NCBI GenBank assembly: GCA_000063525.1
Contig: CT978603.1
Span: 429,105-493,104, forward strand
Length of the DNA stretch: 64,000 nucleotides
Reading direction: 5' to 3'
Origin: Synechococcus sp. RCC307
Lineage (GTDB): Bacteria > Cyanobacteriota > Cyanobacteriia > PCC-6307 > Cyanobiaceae
Positions 57,589 through 64,000 of this stretch are shown piece after piece. The translations under genes and the position numbers were made by a program. The notes under the pieces were generated by a model. The model worked only from the letters and a program-made list of their open reading frames with translations, had not been told where the DNA came from and ran no database searches. Positions within the stretch are counted from its first letter, which is position 1. Each line of letters begins with the position of its first letter.

Positions 57589-59265
57589 TCACAACGCCTT
57601 GTAGGCATTGACCGCCTGACGCAGGGTCGGATAGGTCAGCTTGTCCAAGCCGTCGGTGTTCTCGCCGATCTGGGCGATGAGGTTGAGAAATTCGCTCTGG
57701 CGTCCAGCCCAGATGAGCGCAATGTTTTGCCGCTGGAGCTGCTGCTGCAAATCCTTCAGCACGGCTAAGCCGTTGATGTCGATGTCGCTGATCGGCACCG
57801 CATCAATCACAAACCAGCGCAGCTCACCACCGGAGGCCTTCACAGCAGCGAGGGCGCGCTGCTTGAAGTGGTCGGCATTGAAGAACACCAGCGGGGCGTT
57901 GAAGCGAAACAGCACCAGCCCTGGGATGGCTGAAGCTTTGCCGTGGCGATCGATCGAATGCAGCCCAGGCAGTCCCTTTTGCTCTCCGAGCAACTCCACA
58001 CTTGGGCGCGCCGTGTGCTTCACGAAGCGCATGATCGCCAGGGCCACGGCAAACAGGATGCCGTTGATCGAGCCCAGGGCCACCACACCGGCGGTGGTGA
58101 CCAGCGATAGGCCGAACTCGCGCTGGTCCATCCGCCAGAACTGGCGCAGGCTGGCGATGTCCAAGAGCGAGAGGGCCGCGGCGATCAGCACCACGCCGAG
58201 GGCCGCCACCGGAACGAATTGCAGCGGGCCGGTGAACACCAGCAGCACCACGGCGATGGTGGCAGCGGCCACCAATCCGGTGACCTGCGTTCTGCCTCCA
58301 GCGGTCACCGCCATGGCGGTGCGCGAGTCAGCACCGGTGACCACAAATCCCTGGGTCAACGAGGCGGCAATGTTGGCGGCGCCATAGGCCACCAGCTCCT
58401 GGTCCACATCGACTTCATACCCACCGCGCGAGGCAAAGCTGCGGGAGGTGATTGTGCCGCTGGTGAACAGCACCAGCGCCAGGCCGGCGGCTGAACCGAG
58501 CAATTTGGGAATGGTCTCCAGCGGCACCAGCGGCAGGGCTGGGGCGGGTAGCCCGGCTGGGACCGGGGCCAGCACGGCCACGCCCATAGCCGGCAGATCC
58601 ATCAGCCCCACCAGCAGCGCCGAGAGCACCAGCACCGCCAGGGCCGCTGGGATGGTTTTGAGGAAGCGCTTGACCAGCACCAGCACCACCACGCTGAACA
58701 GGCCCACGAGCAAGGTGGGCATCTGGGTGGTGGGCAGCTTGGTGATGATCTCGATCAGCTTGGGAATGATCCGGCTGGCGGTGATCTGAAAGCCCAGCAC
58801 CTTGCCGATTTGCCCCAGGAAGATGGAGATGGCGATTCCATTGAGGAATCCCACCAAGATGGGTTTGGAGAGAAAGTCCGCCAGGGCTCCCAGCCGAAAG
58901 GCACTGGCCAGCACGCAGAGCACGCCGGTGAACAGGGTGAGTGCTGAGGCCAGCGCCAGGTAGAGCGCCGGATCGCCTGCCGCCATCGGTGCGATGGCCG
59001 CGGCAAGGATGGCGCAACTGGCTGCATCGGGGTTCACCACCAGCTGGGGTGACGTGCCCAACAGCGCATAGGCCAACAGGGGCCCGATGCTGGCGTACAG
59101 CCCGATGGCCGGAGGTAGTCCAGCCAGTTCGGCGTAGGCAATCGACACCGGCAGCGCCACCGCTGCCACCGACAGACCGGCAAAGAGGTCGTGGCTGAAG
59201 TCCTGTCCAAAGCGGTAGCGATGCAGCGCCACCACACCGGGCATCAGCGCATTGAAGCTGCCCAA
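57589..59265 (-). CDS. SulP-family inorganic anion transporter
   Basis: A 558-residue transporter with the SulP core (HDLFAGLSVAAVALPVSIAYAELAGLPPAIGLYASIGPLLAYALLGTSPQLVVNPDAA) and a C-terminal STAS domain (ELRWFVIDAVPISDIDINGLAVLKDLQQQLQRQNIALI). In marine cyanobacteria BicA, a low-affinity bicarbonate transporter, is of this family; sulfate is the alternative. Sequence by eye does not decide between them. Confidence 0.9.
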   Translation of the reverse strand: MGSFNALMPGVVALHRYRFGQDFSHDLFAGLSVAAVALPVSIAYAELAGLPPAIGLYASIGPLLAYALLGTSPQLVVNPDAASCAILAAAIAPMAAGDPALYLALASALTLFTGVLCVLASAFRLGALADFLSKPILVGFLNGIAISIFLGQIGKVLGFQITASRIIPKLIEIITKLPTTQMPTLLVGLFSVVVLVLVKRFLKTIPAALAVLVLSALLVGLMDLPAMGVAVLAPVPAGLPAPALPLVPLETIPKLLGSAAGLALVLFTSGTITSRSFASRGGYEVDVDQELVAYGAANIAASLTQGFVVTGADSRTAMAVTAGGRTQVTGLVAAATIAVVLLVFTGPLQFVPVAALGVVLIAAALSLLDIASLRQFWRMDQREFGLSLVTTAGVVALGSINGILFAVALAIMRFVKHTARPSVELLGEQKGLPGLHSIDRHGKASAIPGLVLFRFNAPLVFFNADHFKQRALAAVKASGGELRWFVIDAVPISDIDINGLAVLKDLQQQLQRQNIALIWAGRQSEFLNLIAQIGENTDGLDKLTYPTLRQAVNAYKAL

Positions 59266-59342
59266 TTCACGAAGTTTCCCTCTCGACAGGATGGGCCTAG
59301 AACATCCAAGTGGCAGTAGGGGCCGCTGAGATTGATGAGCTT

Positions 59343-60479
59343 TTAGAGGTAGGCCCGGCCCAGTTGATCAGCTGCTTTCAGCGCCCTCATCACAGCAATC
59401 GCTGTGACCTCAAACGGTTCGTTGTGGCTGGTTTCCCCAGGGATCACGGAGCGCTCAGCAATCGCCATCAGCTCAGCGTCGTTACTGGCGTCGATGCCGA
59501 CCTGGGCCAGCGTGGTGGGCAGCCCCACCTGCTGGCAGTAGCGGAACACCGCATCGATTTCGCTTTGGGGTTGGCCTTCCAGCACCAGCTGGGTGTGCAG
59601 GCCGATCACCACCTTTTCGCCATGGAGGTTGTGGTGGCTGCCGGGGATGGTGCTGATGCCGTTGTGCACCGCATGGGCCAGGGCTAAGCCGCCGATTTCA
59701 AAGCCCAGCCCCGAGAGCAGGATGTTGGCCTCCACAATCCGCTCCAGCGCTGGGGTGGGAACGCCGGCATCGATGGCGGCGCAAGCCGCTGGGCCATCGG
59801 CCAAGAGGATGTCGTGGCAGAGCTTGGCCAGCATCAGGGCGCTGGTGAGGGGCTTGCCGCCCACCACGTTGTTGCGGTGGCTTTCGTGGGTGGCGCGCGC
59901 TTCAAACCAGGTGGCCAGGCCATCGCCTAATCCAGCCACCAATTGACGTTTGGGGGCTTTGGCGATGACTTCGGTGTCCACCAGCAGCAGCTCGGGGTGG
60001 CGGTTGTAGAAGCGAAAGCCGGTGACGCTGCCCTCATCTGAGTAGATCACCGACAGGGCGCTGCAGGGGGAATCGGTGCTGGCCAGGGTGGGCGTGATCA
60101 CCACCGGCAGCCCCAGTTCATCGGCCACAGCCCGGGCGGTGTCGGAGGCCTTGCCGCCGCCAGCTCCCACCACCGCGCAAAAGCCGTGGTGATCCGACAT
60201 TCCCACCAAACGCTTGATCTCGCTTTCGCTGCATTCACCGCCAAAGGCATCGATCACGGGCTGCAGGCCCACTGGTGGCAATTGCTCCTGCCAGATCGGG
60301 GCGAGGGTGCGTTGGGCGGTGCCGCCAGCGATGAACAGCACGGGCCCTTGAAAGCCCAGGCGCTGCAGCTCACGGCCCAGTTCCCAGGTGGCTCCAGGAC
60401 CTTGCACATACCGCGCTGGAGCGCCAAACACCCCCAGGGGCCGCTGGTGGATGCTGCCGAAATCGGTGCGGTAGGCCAT
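59343..60479 (-). CDS. gldA: Glycerol dehydrogenase-like iron-containing alcohol dehydrogenase
   Basis: A 378-residue NAD-dependent dehydrogenase of the GldA group. The NAD site has VVGAGGGKASDTARAVAD, TPTLASTDSPCSALSVIY follows, and metal ligands come from LVAGLGDGLATWFEA and the histidines in LAHAVHNGISTIPGSHHNLHGEKV. The substrate may be glycerol or another small alcohol. Confidence 0.88.
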   Translation of the reverse strand: MAYRTDFGSIHQRPLGVFGAPARYVQGPGATWELGRELQRLGFQGPVLFIAGGTAQRTLAPIWQEQLPPVGLQPVIDAFGGECSESEIKRLVGMSDHHGFCAVVGAGGGKASDTARAVADELGLPVVITPTLASTDSPCSALSVIYSDEGSVTGFRFYNRHPELLLVDTEVIAKAPKRQLVAGLGDGLATWFEARATHESHRNNVVGGKPLTSALMLAKLCHDILLADGPAACAAIDAGVPTPALERIVEANILLSGLGFEIGGLALAHAVHNGISTIPGSHHNLHGEKVVIGLHTQLVLEGQPQSEIDAVFRYCQQVGLPTTLAQVGIDASNDAELMAIAERSVIPGETSHNEPFEVTAIAVMRALKAADQLGRAYL

Positions 60480-60549
60480 GGCCTGCGGCGCTCTGCCCTT
60501 GCCTAGCCAAAGCAGCAGGCGAGCAGGGGCTTCTCCCTAAGATCTGCTG

Positions 60550-62364
60550 ATGACAGACGCCCCCGTCTCAAGGCTCCGCAACTTCTGCATCATTGCCCAC
60601 ATCGACCACGGGAAATCGACCCTGGCCGATCGCTTGCTGCAGGACACTGGCACGGTGGCGGACCGGGATATGCAGGCGCAGTTCCTGGACAACATGGACC
60701 TGGAGCGGGAGCGGGGCATCACCATCAAGCTGCAGGCCGCGCGCATGCAGTTCAAAGCAGCCGATGGTGAGCTCTACACGCTCAACCTGATCGATACCCC
60801 CGGCCACGTTGACTTCTCCTATGAGGTGAGCCGCAGCCTGCAGGCTTGTGAAGGCGCGCTGCTGGTGGTGGATGCCAGCCAGGGCGTGGAAGCGCAAACC
60901 CTGGCCAACGTCTACCTGGCACTCGGCAATGATCTGGAGATCATTCCGGTGCTCAACAAGATCGATCTGCCGGGAGCTGATGCCGAGCGCATCAGCACCG
61001 AAATCGAAGAGATCATTGGCCTCGATACCAGCAACGCGATCCACTGCTCAGCTAAAACAGGCCTGGGTGTGCCGGAGATCCTGCAGGCCATCGTTGATCG
61101 GGTGCCCGCGCCGCCGGACACCACAGAAGAGCCGCTCAAGGCGCTGATCTTTGACTCCTATTACGACCCCTACCGGGGTGTGATCGTCTACTTCCGGGTG
61201 GTGAGCGGCCGGCTTCGCAAGAAAGACAAGGTCTTGCTGATGGCCAGCAAGAAGACCTACGAACTCGATGAGATCGGCGTGATGTCGCCCGATCAAAAGC
61301 AAGTTGATGAATTGCATGCTGGTGAGGTGGGCTATCTGGCCGCCTCGATCAAGGCCGTGGCCGATGCCCGTGTGGGCGACACCATCACGTTGGCGAGTGC
61401 TCCAGCGGAGGAGCCGCTGCCTGGTTACACCGAGGCCAAGCCGATGGTGTTCTGCGGCCTGTTCCCCACCGACGCTGATCAATACCCCGATCTGCGCGAT
61501 GCACTCGACAAGCTCAAGCTCTCCGATGCCGCTCTGAAATACGAGCCGGAAACCAGCAGCGCCATGGGCTTTGGCTTCCGCTGCGGCTTCTTGGGGCTGC
61601 TGCACATGGAGATCGTGCAGGAGCGGCTTGAGCGCGAATACGACCTGGATCTGATCGTCACCGCTCCATCGGTGATCTACAAGGTGAACATGGCTGATGG
61701 CTCCACCGTGATGGTGGATAACCCGGCCACGCTCCCGGAACCGCAGGCCCGCGAATCGATCGAGGAGCCCTACGTGAAGATGGAGATCTACGCGCCCAAT
61801 AGCTTCAATGGCACCTTGATGGAGCTGTGCCAAGAACGGCGCGGCACCTTCATCGACATGAAGTACATCACCACCGATCGGGTGACGTTGCAGTACGAGT
61901 TGCCTCTGGCGGAGGTGGTGACCGACTTCTTTGATCAGATGAAGAGCCGCACCAAGGGCTATGCCTCGATGGAATACAGCCTGATCGGCTACCGCCAGAA
62001 CGTGTTGGTGCGCCTGGATGTCTTGATCAATGGCGACAAGGCCGATCCGCTCACCACGATCGTGCACCGCGATAAGGCCTATGGCGTGGGCAAAGGCTTG
62101 GTGGAAAAGCTCAAGGAGCTGATCCCCAGGCAGCAGTTCAAGATCCCGCTGCAGGCCTCCATTGGCAGCCGCATCATTGCGAGCGAAAGCATCAGCGCCA
62201 TGCGCAAAGACGTGTTGGCCAAGTGCTACGGCGGTGATATTTCCAGGAAGAAAAAGCTGCTGAAGAAACAGGCCAAGGGCAAAAAGCGCATGAAGGCGAT
62301 GGGCAAGGTGGATGTGCCCCAGGAGGCCTTCATGGCCGTGCTCAAGCTCAACGAGAACAAATAG
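60550..62364 (+). CDS. lepA: Elongation factor 4 (LepA)
   Basis: A 604-residue ribosomal GTPase that remodels translating ribosomes. G1 is [16 protein letters not shown]2 GITIKLQA, G3 [12 protein letters not shown]4 NKIDLPGA. The LepA-specific C-terminal domain ends [35 protein letters not shown]. Confidence 0.97.
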   Translation: MTDAPVSRLRNFCIIAHIDHGKSTLADRLLQDTGTVADRDMQAQFLDNMDLERERGITIKLQAARMQFKAADGELYTLNLIDTPGHVDFSYEVSRSLQACEGALLVVDASQGVEAQTLANVYLALGNDLEIIPVLNKIDLPGADAERISTEIEEIIGLDTSNAIHCSAKTGLGVPEILQAIVDRVPAPPDTTEEPLKALIFDSYYDPYRGVIVYFRVVSGRLRKKDKVLLMASKKTYELDEIGVMSPDQKQVDELHAGEVGYLAASIKAVADARVGDTITLASAPAEEPLPGYTEAKPMVFCGLFPTDADQYPDLRDALDKLKLSDAALKYEPETSSAMGFGFRCGFLGLLHMEIVQERLEREYDLDLIVTAPSVIYKVNMADGSTVMVDNPATLPEPQARESIEEPYVKMEIYAPNSFNGTLMELCQERRGTFIDMKYITTDRVTLQYELPLAEVVTDFFDQMKSRTKGYASMEYSLIGYRQNVLVRLDVLINGDKADPLTTIVHRDKAYGVGKGLVEKLKELIPRQQFKIPLQASIGSRIIASESISAMRKDVLAKCYGGDISRKKKLLKKQAKGKKRMKAMGKVDVPQEAFMAVLKLNENK

Positions 62365-62394
62365 GGGAACCCTGCTTCCAGCAGCGGGGCAGTG

Positions 62395-62589
62395 ATGTGG
62401 AGCAAGCCAACACGGCAGCAGGGTTTCGTGCTGCCATCGGTTCTATTGCTCGGCTTGGTGATCATCACCAGCGGTTTGGCGCTGCAGGCCATGGCCCTGC
62501 AAGGAATGCTGAGCCAACAGCGCGAACTCAAGCGCGACCAAAAAGCCGACGCCGAGTTCTCAGCCGTGATGCGGCAGGCTTTGGATTAA
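62395..62589 (+). CDS. Short prepilin-like protein (minor pseudopilin)
   Basis: 64 residues from ATG 62395. MWSKPTRQQG is a short basic leader ending in Gly, followed by FVLPSVLLLGLVIITSGLALQAMAL, a pilin-type N-terminal helix. The +5 glutamate is absent (serine), as in PilX/GspK-type minor pilins. After the helix only 33 residues remain, so it is truncated compared with normal pilins. Its 3' end overlaps the next frame. Confidence 0.65.
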   Translation: MWSKPTRQQGFVLPSVLLLGLVIITSGLALQAMALQGMLSQQRELKRDQKADAEFSAVMRQALD

Positions 62590-62990
62590 CCGAGGTGCTG
62601 GTGAGCGCCGTATTGCTGGGGATCTTCAGCAGCCTGGGCCTTCAGCTGTCGGGTTCCATCGGCCGAGCGGCCCAGCAGCAACAGCAATCGGCGGACCAGC
62701 AGCATTGGCTGGCCTTGCAACTGCAGCGTGATGCGGGCTTGTTGATTAGGCAGGGGGCGCTGCTGGCAGTGGATTGCAGCAACGAGAAACAACGCGAGCA
62801 GGGCTTGCTGCAGCTGCAGGCTTTGCTTGAGCAGGTTGGCTCCATCGAACCGGCCGAGACGTTCTCAACGCAACGGCAACTCCAGGTTGCTGATGGGCTT
62901 TTGCAACTGCAAGTGAGCATTGGCGAGCTGCAACGCCAGCGCGAGTTCAGCCTTCAAGGCTTAGGGGCCTGCATCGATGAGCTTGGTTGA
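62565..62990 (+). CDS. Minor pseudopilin without a usable start codon (frame or start anomaly)
   Basis: The frame reads SRDAAGFGLTEVLVSAVLLGIFSSLGLQLSGS: G-F-x-L-T-E with +5 glutamate is a perfect type IV prepilin cleavage site, and the remaining 120 residues are Gln-rich and helical. The only ATG/GTG/TTG in this frame before the cleavage site is GTG 62397, 60 codons upstream and entirely inside the preceding gene. The nearby ATG 62569 is one base out of frame; one inserted base there would create a short leader MRQG directly before FGLTEV. Confidence 0.65.
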   Translation, partial: RDAAGFGLTEVLVSAVLLGIFSSLGLQLSGSIGRAAQQQQQSADQQHWLALQLQRDAGLLIRQGALLAVDCSNEKQREQGLLQLQALLEQVGSIEPAETFSTQRQLQVADGLLQLQVSIGELQRQREFSLQGLGACIDELG

Positions 62991-63450
62991 GCTGCTCACT
63001 GCTGTGGCGATTGTGGGGATCCTGGCGGGCACCAGCATCAACGCCAGCCGCAGGCCGCTTGCCCATCAGCAGTTGCTGGCCGCGGCGCGTCAACTGGAGC
63101 TGGGCATTGAGCAAGCCCGCGATCAGGCGATGGATCAACAGGCCCCCTGCGCTCTGGCGTTAGGGGAGGCCGGTTGGATTGCACCTCAAGATGGCAGCTT
63201 GCCCGCCTGCAGCGATGCCGTTAGCCCATTGCTCGCGGGTGATCGCGCCAATGGCCTGAGGCTGAATCACAACATCACGGCGCTGCAGTTCACCGCCAAT
63301 GGCTTGGTGCTGGGGGGCGGCACCGTGCGCTTAGCGGTGGATGGTTTGGATCAAGAACGCTGTGTGGTGATCAGCTTGCCGCTGGGCATCACACGCCGAG
63401 GCCTTTGGGAAAACAGTCAATGTGTGCCGCCAGCGTCAGCAGAATCTTGA
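62977..63450 (+). CDS. GspH/FimT-like pseudopilin lacking a leader
   Basis: 157 residues. It opens directly with MSLVELLTAVAIVGILAG, so the initiator Met sits at mature position +1 and the conserved glutamate at +5, with no leader peptide or Gly -1; an in-frame TAG lies 5 codons upstream. The C-terminal half contains beta strands (ALQFTANGLVLGGGTVRLAVDG, RCVVISLPLGITR) matching GspH-type pseudopilins. Confidence 0.72.
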   Translation: MSLVELLTAVAIVGILAGTSINASRRPLAHQQLLAAARQLELGIEQARDQAMDQQAPCALALGEAGWIAPQDGSLPACSDAVSPLLAGDRANGLRLNHNITALQFTANGLVLGGGTVRLAVDGLDQERCVVISLPLGITRRGLWENSQCVPPASAES

Positions 63451-63496
63451 CGCTGGCGTTACAAGAAGGGTGCTGATCTTTGCCAGTGCAACGGCT

Positions 63497-63700
63497 ATGG
63501 CAGTTCCAACGTGGCTTGAGCGGATGATGGCGCTGATGCGTCAAACGGTGCAGCAAACCGGCATCGCTCCCAAACCCCAACCGTTGGCGAAGCCTGAGCC
63601 GCCAAAGGCAGCCCAAGCTTCCGAGCAGATCTTCACTGGTCCAAAAGGCGGGCAGTATGTGCTCACTGCCAGTGGCAAGAAGAAGTATCTGAAAAAATAA
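63497..63700 (+). CDS. PBCV-type basic adaptor-like small protein
   Basis: A 67-residue protein from ATG 63497. An N-terminal helix (WLERMMALMRQTVQQTG), a proline-rich linker, and the C-terminal module IFTGPKGGQYVLTASGKKKYLKK, which matches the small PBCV basic adaptor motif (G-P-x-GG-x-Y-x4-SG-x-K-x-Y-x-K). Not part of known operons; function unknown. Confidence 0.62.
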   Translation: MAVPTWLERMMALMRQTVQQTGIAPKPQPLAKPEPPKAAQASEQIFTGPKGGQYVLTASGKKKYLKK

Positions 63701-63706
63701 GAGGAA

Positions 63707-64000
63707 TTAGGCGCCGTTGGCTTCTTCTAAACTGCTGGCATCCACTTGGTTGTATCCACCACCAGTGAGGTCTGCAAGTTTTTCCATCCAGAGCGATTCA
63801 ATTCCAAGTGCAGTGGTATGCACTTTTAATGTTTTGCTGCGATCTACATTTAGTCCTGCATAGTATTGCGCTGTGGGAGCCTCGTCGGATTCTCTCCAGT
63901 ACCCACCATCACGATCGCGATTGGGCTGGCCATCAGAAAGAAAGTAAAGAGCTTCAGTTTCAGGATCTTCAAACGCTGCCTGGATAGCGTCCCAAGGATC
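63707..64000 (-). CDS. von Willebrand factor type A domain protein (3' part)
   Basis: The open frame runs off the right edge; 97 C-terminal residues are visible. PETEALYFLSDGQPNRDRDGGYWRE, KVHTTALGIESLWMEKLADLTGGGYNQVDASSL matches the second half of a VWA domain (LSDGxPN strand; HTxGLG-like strand; ADxTGGxY). The stretch is visibly more AT-rich than its neighbours. VWA domains mediate metal-dependent adhesion. Confidence 0.82.
   Translation of the reverse strand, partial: DPWDAIQAAFEDPETEALYFLSDGQPNRDRDGGYWRESDEAPTAQYYAGLNVDRSKTLKVHTTALGIESLWMEKLADLTGGGYNQVDASSLEEANGA

Overview
The window comes from a high-GC unicellular cyanobacterium of the marine or euryhaline Synechococcus/Cyanobium (picocyanobacterial) lineage. 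Lineage markers are pipX-pipY next to sepF, a cyAbrB regulator, a high-light-inducible (Hli) protein, DUF1823, DUF2973, DUF3086 and DUF3119 proteins, MiaE, a HetC-like exporter and a PCP_red domain protein. No 16S gene is present, so I cannot name the species. No photosystem or carboxysome genes occur here.

Positions 1-26,500 are mostly dense housekeeping. They hold tRNA-Thr and tRNA-Tyr, aroQ-miaE, an acid phosphatase, mtnD, cobI, dus, a histidine phosphatase, a YkuD protein, and the run der-ecfT-pipX-pipY-sepF-proC. Then follow plsY-DUF3086, DUF3119-mlaE, an MFS symporter, tRNA-Gly, glgX, a degenerate beta-lactamase-like protein, the HU gene and gluQRS. A minus-strand cluster at 20,434-26,531 (ppiC, HetC-like ABC exporter, HlyD adaptor, YkuD-like protein, glycerate-kinase-like protein) looks like one export operon. 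No obvious substrate gene is near it.

Positions 26,500-47,345 are very different. This is a 21-kb patch of short, mostly unrecognised genes on both strands, with longer spacers, many of them below 60 codons. Recognisable islands are a Coq4-like protein, DUF2721, an atypical SDR, a CP12-like microprotein, a Pmp3/YqaE protein, a cupin lipoprotein and three paralogous small proteins. A canonical Hli lies beside a degenerate copy, followed by an isocitrate-lyase/PEP-mutase family enzyme, a thermonuclease, cyAbrB, PCP_red, DUF2973 and an ABM-like protein. Two stretches look like structured non-coding RNAs with their own terminators (28,917-29,100 minus; 40,906-41,037 plus). The patch ends at tRNA-Arg(TCT), next to a 280-codon orphan frame and a perfect 14-bp inverted repeat.

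Positions 47,478-64,000 return to core functions: an HTH protein, rsmI, cysQ, pnp, aat-rpsN, rseP, serS, nfu, mqo, a SulP transporter, gldA and lepA. The right end holds a small pseudopilin cluster with abnormal start and leader regions, a PBCV-type basic adaptor protein, and the 3' end of a von Willebrand factor A gene of lower GC than its neighbours.

Functional links I can support are limited. PipX/PipY belong to PII/NtcA nitrogen signalling and lie in one likely transcription unit with SepF and ProC. MlaE with DUF3119 and DUF3086 points to envelope lipid handling. PpiC, the HetC-like ABC protein and HlyD would form the inner-membrane part of a type I exporter. Pseudopilins beside a VWA protein suggest a surface-fibre function. 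The best candidates for undescribed biology are the two structured RNAs, the tandem small-protein family, the substrate-less exporter with an apparently inactive C39-like domain, and the set of microproteins.
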